A DNA stretch of 64,000 nucleotides from Halarchaeum rubridurum (GCF_014647115.1 NZ_BMOO01000005.1:248001-312000); one strand, 5' to 3'. Shown: positions 16,024 to 24,293, counted from the first letter of the stretch. The notes: generated by a model from the letters alone, not told the origin. Translations and numbers: made by a program.

Positions 16024-16434
16024 CTACGCCCCCTTGGAGGCGAGTTCGCGTTCGAGGTTGTCGAGTTCGTCGTCGAGCTCGCGTTTGAAGAAGGACTCGA
16101 CGCCGGGGAACTTCCCCTCGACCACGAAGGTGTTGTGGAGCCGACAGCCGCCGTCGGTCGCCTCCAGTTCGTGCTCGCCGGTGACGTTCAGCACGGAGGA
16201 TTTCCCGACGAACTCGACGTACTCGCCCTCGCGGCGGTCGACGTCGCGCGTCTCGACCTCGATGGTCCGTCGGACGACGGGGAGTTCGACGAACCAGACG
16301 GTGACGTCGCCGCGGCGCTCGTAGCCGGTGACGACGCTGATGGCCGAAGCGCGCTTCGTCGGGTCGGCGATGAACTCCCAGACGTCCGCTGCGGGAACGT
16401 CCAACTCGAACGTCCGTTCGACCCGCACAGTCAT
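16024..16434 (-). CDS. SRPBCC (START-like) family protein
   Basis: A 136-residue protein with the SRPBCC pattern: an N-terminal strand MTVRVERTFELDVPAADVWEFIADP, repeated beta strands, and a long C-terminal amphipathic helix (FPGVESFFKRELDDELDNLE) that closes a hydrophobic ligand cavity. Such proteins bind lipids or polyketide-like molecules or act as coenzyme Q-binding or polyketide-cyclase-like proteins; no ligand can be deduced. It starts 40 bases downstream of the winged-helix gene and ends six bases before the nitrilase gene. Confidence 0.8.
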   Translation of the reverse strand: MTVRVERTFELDVPAADVWEFIADPTKRASAISVVTGYERRGDVTVWFVELPVVRRTIEVETRDVDRREGEYVEFVGKSSVLNVTGEHELEATDGGCRLHNTFVVEGKFPGVESFFKRELDDELDNLERELASKGA

Positions 16435-16477
16435 ACGCGGTGGTCGGCCAGCGCGAGCAAAAAACCGCCGATTCGAC

Positions 16478-16702
16478 TCAGGCGGGTTCGACGCGCCACG
16501 TCGTCGACTTCGAGCGCCCCCACTTCTCGATGTCGACGTCGTCGGACTTCTCGGCGAGGCGGGGGAGGCGCGCCCCGACCTGTTTGGCGGTGAGGCCGAG
16601 GTTGCCGGCGATCCTCTTCGCCCGGAAGTACCGCTCGCCGCCCTCGACGCTCTCGGTGAGGTAGTCGAGGATGCGGCGCTCGTCCTCGGTGTACTCCGTC
16701 AT
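16478..16702 (-). CDS. Small winged-helix protein
   Basis: A 74-residue protein with a winged helix-turn-helix pattern: helix DERRILDYLTES, then the recognition unit AKRIAGNLGLTAKQVGARLPRLAE, and a wing ending SKSTTWRVEPA. It is a likely DNA-binding regulator widespread in haloarchaea. It may be cotranscribed with the SRPBCC gene 43 bases downstream. The target is unknown. Confidence 0.7.
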   Translation of the reverse strand: MTEYTEDERRILDYLTESVEGGERYFRAKRIAGNLGLTAKQVGARLPRLAEKSDDVDIEKWGRSKSTTWRVEPA

Positions 16703-16753
16703 GGTTCCGTGTACACGACTCGCGTGCTTAACCGTTTCCGGTCCCGGGACTCC

Positions 16754-16921
16754 TCACGCGAACGCGTGGAACGCCGCGACGGAGAGCGCGCCGAACGCGA
16801 CCGCGGCGGCGAACCCGACCGGGACCGCCATGCCCGTGAGTACGCCGAGCGCCCCGACCGTCGCGACCGCACCGCAGACCAACCCGACGCCGAGCCCCTT
16901 GTCAGTGGTAGTTTCTGCCAT
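16754..16921 (-). CDS. Small two-helix membrane protein
   Basis: A 55-residue protein: a short polar start (MAETTTDKG) followed by two hydrophobic segments rich in Gly, Ala and Val. The start ATG at 16921 is the only one leading straight into the hydrophobic part. I know it only as a haloarchaeal small membrane protein. It is divergent from the LEA14-like gene. Confidence 0.6.
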   Translation of the reverse strand: MAETTTDKGLGVGLVCGAVATVGALGVLTGMAVPVGFAAAVAFGALSVAAFHAFA

Positions 16922-17009
16922 ACGTCGGTCTATCGACGCGCGGGACTTAGCGCCTGCGGTCCCCGTCGCGTGACGCAAGGCTTTCGACGGTCGCGGTCGC
17001 TCTCGGGGC

Positions 17010-18350
17010 ATGGACATCCGCGCGCTCGCGTTCGGCACGCGCCGCCGCTCCGTCCTCGTCGCGCTCGTCGCCGTCGTCGGCGTCACCGGCGGGGCCGTCG
17101 CCCTGGGGTGGGTCGGCGCGCCGTCGGTCGCCGCGACGCAGAACAGCTTCGGTGACGTGAACGAGACGACGACGACCGTCGACACCTCGCTGACGGTCCA
17201 CAACCCCAACCCGCTCTCGGTCCGCCTCGGCGGCGTGAGCGTCGACTACACCGTCTCGATGAACGACATCGGGCTGGCGCGCGGCGAGAAACGCGGCGTC
17301 GCGGTCGGCACCGGGAACACGACCCTGCGATTTTCGAGCTATATCCGCAACGAGCGCATCCCGTCGTGGTGGACGAGCCACGTCCGCAACGGCGAGGAGA
17401 CGACCGTCTCCGTGGCCGCGGACGTCACCTCGGGCACCCTCGGGCGCACCGTCCACGTCGTCCCCGTGACCCGCACGGTGACGACGAACATCAGCGACCA
17501 GTTCAACTCCACCGAGGACCGGCCGGTGAACGCCGGCTTCCCGCTCGTGAGCGACCCGGTCCTCGTCGTCGAGGAGACCAGCGCGCACTGGGGGACCGTG
17601 ACGAACGAGTCGACGCCCCTCGAAACGTCGTTCGTCGTCCACAACCCCAAATCCGTCCCGGTCGCCATCGGCGGGGTCGGTTACGACGTGACGATGAACG
17701 ACGTCGCGGTGGGGAGCGGCGAGACGGAGAACACCGTCGTCATCCCGCCCGGCGGGACGCGGACCGTGCGCGCCGAGACCGTCATCGACACCGACCGTAT
17801 CGACGAGTGGTGGGTGACGCACCTCCAGCGGAACCAGCGGACCGAGGTCGTCATCGACTTCTACGCGCGCCTCTCCGTCGACGGGGCGGGGGAGATGCGC
17901 GTCCCGCTGCGCGCGCTCACCTACCGGGACTCGGTCGAGACGGACATCTTCGGGACGAAGAACGCGAGCGCGAGCGCGAACGCCTCGGCCGGTGGGGCGG
18001 GCTCGGACGGCTCCGCGAACGCGTCGTCGAACGAGTCCGACGACGGGAGCGCACTCGACGGCCTCGTCTCGGACGGGTCGAACACGACGACCGACGACGG
18101 GGGGACGCTCGACGGCGTTCTCAGCGGTGAGACGACCGCGAGCGACGGGGCGAGTGATGACACGACGACGGCAGACGGGACGACCACGACGAGTGACGGG
18201 ATGACCACGACGAGTGACGGCACGACGGACGGGACGACGGATGATACGAGGACGACGACTGACGGCACCACGACGGCGGAAAATACGACCACCGATGGGA
18301 CGTCGTCGTCGACGACCGGCGGCTTGCTCGTCCTCGGGGCGTCGCGCTGA
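17010..18350 (+). CDS. LEA14-like (WHy-domain) surface protein with Thr-rich tail
   Basis: A 446-residue protein with an N-terminal membrane anchor (VLVALVAVVGVTGGAVALGWVG), two tandem LEA type 2/WHy domains (about 55-170 and 190-300), each with a V-H-N-P motif (LTVHNPNPLSV and FVVHNPKSVPV) and a WW-containing strand (SWWTSHVRN, EWWVTHLQRN), then a roughly 130-residue tail of Ala, Ser, Asp and Thr repeats (NASASANAS, TTTSDGMTTTSDG) with many N-x-S/T sequons. The domains suggest an outside-facing, glycosylated stress or adhesion protein. LEA14 relatives are linked to desiccation tolerance. The gene is convergent with phoU. Confidence 0.78.
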   Translation: MDIRALAFGTRRRSVLVALVAVVGVTGGAVALGWVGAPSVAATQNSFGDVNETTTTVDTSLTVHNPNPLSVRLGGVSVDYTVSMNDIGLARGEKRGVAVGTGNTTLRFSSYIRNERIPSWWTSHVRNGEETTVSVAADVTSGTLGRTVHVVPVTRTVTTNISDQFNSTEDRPVNAGFPLVSDPVLVVEETSAHWGTVTNESTPLETSFVVHNPKSVPVAIGGVGYDVTMNDVAVGSGETENTVVIPPGGTRTVRAETVIDTDRIDEWWVTHLQRNQRTEVVIDFYARLSVDGAGEMRVPLRALTYRDSVETDIFGTKNASASANASAGGAGSDGSANASSNESDDGSALDGLVSDGSNTTTDDGGTLDGVLSGETTASDGASDDTTTADGTTTTSDGMTTTSDGTTDGTTDDTRTTTDGTTTAENTTTDGTSSSTTGGLLVLGASR

Positions 18351-18356
18351 CCCGGG

Positions 18357-19385
18357 CTACTCCAGGGTCGTGTGCGCGGACTGCTCGTTGAGCGCGAGGT
18401 TCGCGGCGATTTCGGCGTTCCGCATGGCGAGTTCGGCGATCTGCTGGAGGCTGACGAGGACGTCCCGGACGCGGAGCAGGCGGAGGTTCTCCATCTCCGG
18501 GAGGGCTTCGAGCATCTCGGTTTCGAGGTCGTCGACCTGGGCGAAGCGCTCGCGGCACTGGACGTGCTTGGCGTAGTCGCGCTCGACGACGGCCTCGACG
18601 GCGAGGCGCGTGAGCTCGTCGACCTCGTCGGTGAACTCCCGAATCTGGCGCATCGTCGCGTTGTCGACGTCGAGGGTGTGGCCCTCGGATTCGAGGACGA
18701 TTTCCGCGATGTCCTCGGCGTTGTCCGCGGTGAGTTCGAGGTTCTTGGCGACCGAGCGGTAGCCGATGAGCGAGAAGCCGTCGTCGAGGCCGACGGCGCG
18801 CGCGAGGTTCGGGTTCTCGTAGGCGGTGAAGATGAGCCGAAGGAGGAGGACGAATATCTTGTTCGCCTGTCGCTCGCGGTTGAGCGCGCGCTCGGCGAGG
18901 TCGGGGTTCCCGTGCGCGAGGGCCTTCACGGCCTCGCCGCGCATCGTGCTCCCCGTGTTCTCCAGACGCTGGAGGAGGTTGTCGAGCGTGAAGTCCTCGG
19001 GGTCGACGGAACACCGGATGGTGATGCGCTCGGGCGTCTCCTCGACGACGCCGAGGCCCATCAGCTGCGTTTCGGCCTTGTAGACGGCGTTGATGTGGTC
19101 GCTGTCGAGGGTGTCCTCGTCGGTGACGTGGATGACGCGCCGTCCGAGGACGTACTGGCCGACGATGGCGCGCTCGACGGCCGCGGCGTCGAACGTCTCG
19201 GCGTGTATCGTCGCCTCGCTCTCGTCGTCGCTCGCCGACGCCGGCGTCACCGTCAGCGTCCCCTTCCCGCTCTCGCGGACCGTGACCTCGTCCCCCTTCT
19301 CGACGTTCTGCGACCGGGCCCACTCCGCCGGGAGCGTCATCGCCAGCGTCGACGGCCCGAGTCGCTGCACTTTCCGGCTCTCCAT
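18357..19385 (-). CDS. AbrB-PhoU fusion, phosphate uptake regulator
   Basis: A 342-residue protein. The N-terminal 45 residues are a SpoVT/AbrB swapped-hairpin DNA-binding domain (MESRKVQRLGPSTLAMTLP, KGDEVTVRESGKG). The remainder is PhoU-like, with two helical bundles rich in acidic and Leu residues (MRQIREFTDEVDELTRLAVEA and LRLLRVRDVLVSLQQIAELA). PhoU proteins relay phosphate status from the Pst transporter; the fused DNA-binding domain suggests direct transcriptional control. No pst genes lie in the window. The ATG at 19385 starts the AbrB motif. Confidence 0.87.
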   Translation of the reverse strand: MESRKVQRLGPSTLAMTLPAEWARSQNVEKGDEVTVRESGKGTLTVTPASASDDESEATIHAETFDAAAVERAIVGQYVLGRRVIHVTDEDTLDSDHINAVYKAETQLMGLGVVEETPERITIRCSVDPEDFTLDNLLQRLENTGSTMRGEAVKALAHGNPDLAERALNRERQANKIFVLLLRLIFTAYENPNLARAVGLDDGFSLIGYRSVAKNLELTADNAEDIAEIVLESEGHTLDVDNATMRQIREFTDEVDELTRLAVEAVVERDYAKHVQCRERFAQVDDLETEMLEALPEMENLRLLRVRDVLVSLQQIAELAMRNAEIAANLALNEQSAHTTLE

Positions 19386-19407
19386 GCCCGAACCGAAGCT
19401 ACAGTAG

Positions 19408-19416
19408 TACCTTAAT
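19408..19416 (-). promoter_or_regulatory. Candidate TATA box for the AbrB-PhoU gene
   Basis: The reverse strand reads AAGATTAAGGT here, about 25-30 bp before the ATG at 19385. A second A/T-rich patch (AGAATATAATG) lies farther upstream at 19430-19441. Confidence 0.4.
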
Positions 19417-19565
19417 CTTGCGCTCGACACATTATATTCTCTAAGGAACGCCCCCTCGAATACCGGAGACGGCGAAGTGGAGCGGCGAACGACTAGACGA
19501 TCACGAACCTGGTGTACGAAGCGGGGCTCTCGGCCCCGATGTGGCCGTCGCCGCCCACCGAATCG

Positions 19566-19579
19566 CGTCCTTAAGGACG
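19566..19579. terminator. 14-bp perfect palindrome after the NAD-kinase-like gene
   Basis: CGTCCTTAAGGACG is a perfect palindrome directly abutting the stop codon of the reverse gene at 19580. Position suggests a 3' end or a protein site; there is no T-tract. Confidence 0.35.
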
Positions 19580-20734
19580 TTATTCGACCTTCACGAGCTG
19601 GCGGGTGTGACGGCCCGTCCGGACCTCCATCCACCCGCGCAGTTCGGCGTCGAGGTCGGCCTCGCCCGTGTCGACGTGGAGCACGCCGGTCGCCACGAGC
19701 TTCGACGGCGAGGCGACGACCGCGAGTTCGCACCGGCGCACGACCGCGGGGCTGAGCTGTTGGTTCCCCCGCCCGAGGACGAACCCCTGTCCGCCGATGG
19801 GCGAGACGACGGCGACGTTGCGCTCCCCGAGCGCGTCGAGGAGTTCGGCCTCGCTCCCGTCGCGCACCAGCACCTCGCCGTCGCGCCAGACGTCCACGCC
19901 GAGCGGGGAGCCCTCGATACCGAGTTCGCGCTCGATGGCTCCGACCGTCCCACCGGGCCCGAAGAGGTACGTCACGCCCGCCTCGACGTCCGCGGCGAAC
20001 CCGGCGGCGAGGGTGTCGACGCTCCCCGAGGTGCGCTGTTTGCCCGACTGGAGCGCCTCCGCGACCGGCACGGTCGCCACCGCCTTCAGCTCCGCGCGGA
20101 CCTCGCCGGCGCGGTACGCCTCCTCGTCGATGTCGTTCACCTCGCGGCGCTCCGTCCGCTCGAACGTCGCCGCGATTCGACCCGCGTCGCGCGGCGTGCG
20201 CGCGAACACGGAGGAGTAGACCTTCACGCCGGCGGGCACGCCCAGCATCGGGGCGTCGCTCCCCGCCTCGTCGAGCGTCGTGGCGACGTCCGTCGCGGTG
20301 CCGTCCCCGCCGACGAAGAGGACGAGGTCGACGCCGCGCTCCACGAACGCCCGCACCGCCGCGCGGGTGTCCGTGGCCGTTGTCTCCGTCTCCGCCGGGT
20401 GACCGACGACCGTCGGCTCGAAACCGGCCTCGCGGGCCTCCCGCTCGCCCATCTCGCCGCCGTACGCGAGCAGGACGATACCGTTCGTTCTCCCCGCCTC
20501 GGTGTCGTCCGCCGTCCCCGCGTCGTCCGCCCGTCGCGCGTCGCTCGTCGCGTCCGTGTCACCCGTCACTCCCGCGGCGTCAGCGAGCGCGCGGAGCGCC
20601 GCGCTCGCCCGCTCGGGTGCGCGCGGTTCCGCACCGCGCTCGCGTGCCTCCGCGACCCGCTCGTCCGTCCCCTTCAGGCCGACGCGCCCGCCCATCCCCG
20701 CAATCGGGTTGACGACGACGCCGATGGTTCGCAT
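19580..20734 (-). CDS. ATP-NAD kinase family protein (COG3199-like)
   Basis: A 384-residue protein with the NAD-kinase/diacylglycerol-kinase fold. It starts MRTIGVVVNPIAGMGGRVGLKG and has the nucleotide motif FVGGDGTATDVA (about 165), GVPAGVKVYSSVFA, and a late GGQGFVLGRGNQQLSP. These are hallmarks of the COG3199 branch, larger than canonical NAD kinase and of uncertain substrate. A low-complexity Ala/Asp/Thr insert occupies about residues 60-90. The ATG at 20734 precedes the conserved start; an earlier one adds a basic extension. Confidence 0.82.
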   Translation of the reverse strand: MRTIGVVVNPIAGMGGRVGLKGTDERVAEARERGAEPRAPERASAALRALADAAGVTGDTDATSDARRADDAGTADDTEAGRTNGIVLLAYGGEMGEREAREAGFEPTVVGHPAETETTATDTRAAVRAFVERGVDLVLFVGGDGTATDVATTLDEAGSDAPMLGVPAGVKVYSSVFARTPRDAGRIAATFERTERREVNDIDEEAYRAGEVRAELKAVATVPVAEALQSGKQRTSGSVDTLAAGFAADVEAGVTYLFGPGGTVGAIERELGIEGSPLGVDVWRDGEVLVRDGSEAELLDALGERNVAVVSPIGGQGFVLGRGNQQLSPAVVRRCELAVVASPSKLVATGVLHVDTGEADLDAELRGWMEVRTGRHTRQLVKVE

Positions 20735-20802
20735 TCGCTTGCGTTTCGCGCGCGCCGCGTAAAGCCCGTTCGCCACGGCCCCGACGGCGACGCGATGCTA
20801 AA

Positions 20803-20810
20803 CCGTTAAG
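20803..20810 (+). promoter_or_regulatory. Candidate TATA box for the 36-residue membrane peptide gene
   Basis: CCGTTAAG preceded by CTAAA, about 28 bp before the ATG at 20836. The promoter supports the reality of a very small gene. Confidence 0.4.
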
Positions 20811-20835
20811 GGCGCGCCCGCAGAACCGACCGCGT

Positions 20836-20946
20836 ATGTTCGCACCCCTCGCGGAGACCGCGCTCCCGATTGGCGCGGTGAGCTGGATCGTCCTCGTGCT
20901 CGGCCTCGTCCTCGCCGCCGCCTGGTGGGCCTACGAGGTCCGCTGA
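20836..20946 (+). CDS. 36-residue single-span membrane peptide
   Basis: A tiny open frame: MFAPLAETALPIGA, then a single hydrophobic segment (VSWIVLVLGLVLAAAWWAY) and the end EVR. A well-placed TATA box, lack of overlap with other genes and a proper stop argue that it is real. No family is recognised. Small one-helix proteins often stabilise larger membrane complexes, but no partner is adjacent. Confidence 0.5.
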   Translation: MFAPLAETALPIGAVSWIVLVLGLVLAAAWWAYEVR

Positions 20947-20964
20947 CCGCCCGCGTTCCCCTCC

Positions 20965-21648
20965 CTACTCGCCGCCCTCGACGCGCTCGCGGAGCCACGC
21001 CGCCGCCGCGTTCACCTCGCCCTCGTCCGTCCCCCTGAGTCGCACTCGCACGCCGTCACCCGGGTAGCTCCCGACGGTGACGTCGAAGCGCTCGCGGACG
21101 CCCTCGATTCGGTCGACGAGCGCGCTCTCCGGTTCGGCAACGAACACCGTCTTGACGACCGGGACCGCGCCCGTGAACGCCGCCGCGACGCGCTCGAATA
21201 CCGCCTTCATCTCGCTCGGCACGCCCGGGAGCACGTAGCAGTTCTCGACCACGGCCCCCGGCGCGACGCCCGCGTCGTTCGCCACGAACCGCGCGCCCTC
21301 GGGCAGCACCGTCGCGTCCGCCTCGGCGTTCGCGTAGCCGTCGTGCGTCTCGAAGTACGCGACCGCGTCTGGGTGCGCGACCAGGTCGCGGTCGAACGCC
21401 GCCGCGACCGCGGCCATCGTCACGTCGTCCGGCGTCGGCCCGAGACCGCCCGTGACGAGCACGGCGTCGTAGCCCGTCGAGAGGAGGCGGACCGTGGTCT
21501 CGATGGCGTCGCGGTCGTCGGGCACGACGACGACCCGCGCCACCGTCGCGCCCCGCTCGGTGAGGCGGCGGCCGAGCCACGCCGCGTTCGTGTTCGTCGT
21601 CTCGCCCGCGAGCACCTCGTCACCGACCGTCAACACGGCCACGTCCAT
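20965..21648 (-). CDS. CinA-like competence/damage-inducible domain protein (molybdopterin-binding fold)
   Basis: A 227-residue protein with the MoCF/CinA N-terminal fold: MDVAVLTVGDEVLAGETTNTNAAWL at the start, GGLGPTPDDVT (about 75-85), and VLPGVPSEMKAVFE. This N-terminal CinA domain has been linked to ADP-ribose pyrophosphatase activity and to molybdopterin-type binding. The C-terminal nicotinamide-nucleotide amidohydrolase domain of bacterial CinA is absent, the usual state in archaea. The ATG at 21648 begins the conserved strand. Confidence 0.83.
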   Translation of the reverse strand: MDVAVLTVGDEVLAGETTNTNAAWLGRRLTERGATVARVVVVPDDRDAIETTVRLLSTGYDAVLVTGGLGPTPDDVTMAAVAAAFDRDLVAHPDAVAYFETHDGYANAEADATVLPEGARFVANDAGVAPGAVVENCYVLPGVPSEMKAVFERVAAAFTGAVPVVKTVFVAEPESALVDRIEGVRERFDVTVGSYPGDGVRVRLRGTDEGEVNAAAAWLRERVEGGE

Positions 21649-21750
21649 GCCCGCATCGGCGCGCCGCGTCCTGAAAAAAGCGCCCGTCGCGGGCGTCGGC
21701 GGGCCGCGTCGCCCCGCGGTCGGCGTTCGGCCGTCGACCGCGTCTCTCAC

Positions 21751-22491
21751 TCAGTTCTCGTCGCGGACGTCGAGCCCGCTCTCCGCGCGCTCGCGTTCGA
21801 GGCGGCGAATCTGGAGGCGGTAGTAGACGATGCCGCCGATGGCGACGAGGCCGCCGAGCGCGAGCAGACCCGCGAAGAGGTAGACGTCGCGCATCAAGAA
21901 GAACTGGAGGCTGAGCGACTCGGCGTCGACGCTCCCCCAGCGGACGTGCACGCGGTCGTCGACGACCGTTCGCTCGTAGCCGCCGGGGCTGACGCTCCCG
22001 AAGACGGGGACGCGGACCCGCATCCCCGCGGGGAGGAGCACCTCGTGCGAACGCCCCGGGAGGACGACCGGCACGTCGAGCGAGCGGTCACCCATCGGCG
22101 CGGTGTACGCGAACTGCCCGCGCTCGCCGGGCGGCGTCACCGTCACGGCGTCGCGCGACTGCGAGACCTCGATGGCCGTCGCGTTCACCACCGTCCCGTT
22201 CGGGTAGCGAAACTGGATCGCGCGGATCGGAATGGGCCGCTCACCCGTGAACTGACTCGTCTGGGAGAAACGCATCGCGCTCCGGTTCGTCCCCGTGACG
22301 TTCAGCACGGCGGTGTACTGCCCGCCGGTCGCGTTCACGACCGCCGAGACGTTCTGCGCCTCGGTCGCGTTCCACTGATACGTCGCGTTCTGATTCAGCT
22401 GCTGATCGCTGACCGTGCTCGTGCCGAGACAGCCGGCGCTCACCGCGAGCAGTCCGACCGCCGCGAGCAGGAGGAGCCAGCGCCGTCGCAT
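21751..22491 (-). CDS. Membrane lipoprotein with C-terminal anchor, DUF5803-like
   Basis: A 246-residue exported protein. The signal peptide ends in the lipobox AVSAGC, giving a lipid-modified cysteine at about residue 21. A beta-rich outer domain with several N-x-T sequons follows, then a membrane helix near 205-227 (LFAGLLALGGLVAIGG) and a charged cytoplasmic tail (RRLERERAESGLDVRDEN). Function is unknown. It starts two bases after the stop of the DUF2110 gene, in the TFE gene string, so it is likely cotranscribed with tfe. Confidence 0.72.
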   Translation of the reverse strand: MRRRWLLLLAAVGLLAVSAGCLGTSTVSDQQLNQNATYQWNATEAQNVSAVVNATGGQYTAVLNVTGTNRSAMRFSQTSQFTGERPIPIRAIQFRYPNGTVVNATAIEVSQSRDAVTVTPPGERGQFAYTAPMGDRSLDVPVVLPGRSHEVLLPAGMRVRVPVFGSVSPGGYERTVVDDRVHVRWGSVDAESLSLQFFLMRDVYLFAGLLALGGLVAIGGIVYYRLQIRRLERERAESGLDVRDEN

Positions 22492-22493
22492 CG

Positions 22494-23168
22494 TCAGGGG
22501 ACCACGCACAGCAGTTCCGCGGGGACGTACTCGCCGATGCTGGCGAGCAGTCCCGGCGCGTCCGTGTCCTCGCCGCAGACGATGCTCTGCTCCAGGAGCC
22601 CGAGGCGCTCGACGGTCACGATGTCGCGGGCGTGGCCCGCGCGGTTGACGGTCGCGCGGACCTCCGCGCGCGTCGCCGAGTTCACGTTCACCCGACCAGA
22701 GTCGGCGCGCGTCCAGTCGTAGAGTCGGTCGCGCTCCGCGTCCGCGAGTTCGTGGCCGGTGTCCGCGTCGTAGACGAACCGCAGGGGGACGTGCTGGACG
22801 AGCCCGAAGCGCGTGCGCACCTGCTCGGGCGTCCCGGGACCGAGGCCGATGCCGTCGGCGGGGATTCGGACCTCCTCACCGGCGTCGAGGACGAAGCCGT
22901 CCTCGTCCCACCCCTCGAGGGTGCCGACGTACGTCTCGCCGTCCGCGAACTCGGGCGTGATCGCCCCCCACTCCTCGCGGAGGACGTTCCGCGCGACGGG
23001 CGCGTCGTCGCCGTCGAGCGTCACGGACGGGAAGCCGTCGTGTCGCAGGCCGACGTCGAAGGAGACGTCGAGGTCGCCGAGGGCGTTCCCGACGAGCGAG
23101 CCGAGGGAGTCGAGCGCGCGCTCGCGCGCGCCCCCCTCGACGTACACCTTCGTTGCGAGGACGACCAT
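22494..23168 (-). CDS. DUF2110 family protein
   Basis: A 224-residue cytoplasmic protein that matches the archaeal DUF2110 family in length and pattern (MVVLATKVYVEGGARERALD..., then the TLEGWDEDGFVLDAGEEVRIP beta region, and YDWTRADSGRVNVNSATRAEV). It sits immediately after tfe with no gap, a conserved archaeal arrangement. A role linked to transcription or RNA is a guess from neighbourhood only. Confidence 0.78.
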   Translation of the reverse strand: MVVLATKVYVEGGARERALDSLGSLVGNALGDLDVSFDVGLRHDGFPSVTLDGDDAPVARNVLREEWGAITPEFADGETYVGTLEGWDEDGFVLDAGEEVRIPADGIGLGPGTPEQVRTRFGLVQHVPLRFVYDADTGHELADAERDRLYDWTRADSGRVNVNSATRAEVRATVNRAGHARDIVTVERLGLLEQSIVCGEDTDAPGLLASIGEYVPAELLCVVP

Positions 23169-23684
23169 TCAGACGATACCCAGTTCGGTTTCGAGCGCTT
23201 CGAGGCGCTCGTCGATGGACTCGACCATGTCGTCGTTCCCCATCGCCTCCAGCGGCGAGCCACACTCGGGGCACTCGAAGCCGAAGTCCATCGCCTCGTC
23301 GAACTCGAAGCGGATGGAGTCCACCTCACAGAGGTAGAACTCGTTGTCCCGCTCGTACTCGCGGCGCTCCTCTAAGGCCTCGCGGAGGCGCTCCATCTCC
23401 TCGCGGAGGTTCGCCGGGACGTTCTCGTAGTGGAACGTCCAGAGGTAGGTGAGCCACCCCGAGTCCTCGTCGCGCACCCGGCGATAGGTCGCCAGGTCGT
23501 TCTCGTAGAGGATGAACAGCGCCCGGCGGACGTCGTTCAGTTCGAGGTCGAGGCGCTCCGCGAGCTCCTCGTCCGTCACCTCGCCGTCCGGCGGCGCGGC
23601 CGCCACCGGCATCCCCTTCGGGCCGACCAGCTCGTGGAGGTATTTCTGTACGACTGGGTCCTCCAACAACCCCTCGAAAGCCAT
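23169..23684 (-). CDS. tfe: Transcription factor E (TFE alpha)
   Basis: A 171-residue archaeal TFIIE-alpha homologue that stabilises open promoter complexes with RNA polymerase. The winged-helix domain covers about 1-80 (VTDEELAERLDLELNDVRRALFILYE), followed by a charged coiled helix (LREEMERLREALEERREYER) and a C-terminal zinc ribbon. In that ribbon the first knuckle reads C119-E-V-D122, whereas the second is normal, C138-P-E-C141, so one of four zinc ligands is an aspartate. The start at 23684 follows a TATA (CTTATAA, 23713-23719). It heads the tfe-DUF2110-lipoprotein gene string. Confidence 0.92.
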   Translation of the reverse strand: MAFEGLLEDPVVQKYLHELVGPKGMPVAAAPPDGEVTDEELAERLDLELNDVRRALFILYENDLATYRRVRDEDSGWLTYLWTFHYENVPANLREEMERLREALEERREYERDNEFYLCEVDSIRFEFDEAMDFGFECPECGSPLEAMGNDDMVESIDERLEALETELGIV

Positions 23685-23712
23685 GATACGTGTGACTCGG
23701 GGCCGAACGACC

Positions 23713-23719
23713 CTTATAA
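23713..23719 (-). promoter_or_regulatory. TATA box of tfe
   Basis: TTATAAG on the reverse strand, about 30 bp before the tfe ATG and the most A/T-rich stretch of the intergenic region. Confidence 0.5.
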
Positions 23720-23730
23720 CCATCGGGTAC

Positions 23731-23850
23731 GGTGCCGCTTCGCGGCACCGGAACACACGAACGGCGAACGGAGTGAGCCGTGAGTCACGCGGTTCCGAAC
23801 GGTAGTGCGGAACCGCGACCGGAACGCGCGAACGGGGAGCGACCCGCGAG
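23731..23850. repeat. Hairpin-rich element upstream of tfe
   Basis: It contains a perfect 8-bp stem GGTGCCGC-TTC-GCGGCACC (23731-23749), a 9-bp stem GCGGTTCCG/CGGAACCGC (23789-23797 with 23808-23816), and GAGCGACCCGCGAG (about 23837-23850), which shares GAGCGACCC with elements near purA and a cupredoxin gene. It occupies most of the tfe/membrane-protein divergent gap. Confidence 0.5.
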
Positions 23851-23912
23851 TCGAGCGGGGCGAGCCGCGACCAGCGCGAACGTTCTTGTCGGACCCATCC
23901 GTACGCGCTCGC

Positions 23913-24293
23913 GTGTCACTCATCGACCCCGAGGCGCTCCGCGAGGCCGCAGCGGAACGCGGCTTCCTCCGGCAGACCGTCGCCCTGCTCGTCGTCGCCG
24001 CGGCGCTGACCGCGCTCACGGGCCGCTCGCTCGCCGACTTCGCCGTCCTCGCCGTCGTGGCGGTCGCGGTGCCGACGGTCGCGGTCGTCGTCACCGCGGC
24101 CGACGTCTCCGAGCGCGCGCGGCGGGCCGGCGGCGGCCTCGTCGTCCTCGCGCTCGCCGCCGCGATGGTCTACTTCGGCCTCACCGACCCCGCGCCGCTC
24201 CTAGCGCTCGTCGGTGCCGTCTTCGCCCTCCTCGGTCTGTACACGCTCTGGCGCGTCGCCCGGGAGGCGGGCTGGACGCCGACCGGGACCTGA
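23913..24293 (+). CDS. Small membrane protein, tandem paralogue A
   Basis: A 126-residue protein with four hydrophobic segments after a charged N-terminus (SLIDPEALREAAAERGFLRQT). The GTG start is the one consistent with the paralogue that follows (SLAAVRETAADRNVARKT). Function is unknown. The upstream gap holds the hairpin element shared with the tfe promoter region. Confidence 0.6.
   Translation: MSLIDPEALREAAAERGFLRQTVALLVVAAALTALTGRSLADFAVLAVVAVAVPTVAVVVTAADVSERARRAGGGLVVLALAAAMVYFGLTDPAPLLALVGAVFALLGLYTLWRVAREAGWTPTGT

Noticed and set aside
18000-18330. A GACGGGACGACG-type repeat that could be mistaken for a CRISPR array or minisatellite locus
   Set aside because: It is in frame inside the LEA14-like gene and codes its Thr/Asp/Gly tail; spacing is irregular and there are no unique spacers.
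18357-19385. A standard PhoU without a DNA-binding domain
   Set aside because: The N-terminal M-E-S-R-K-V-Q-R-L-G-P-S-T pattern is a clear AbrB swapped-hairpin domain continuous with the PhoU part.
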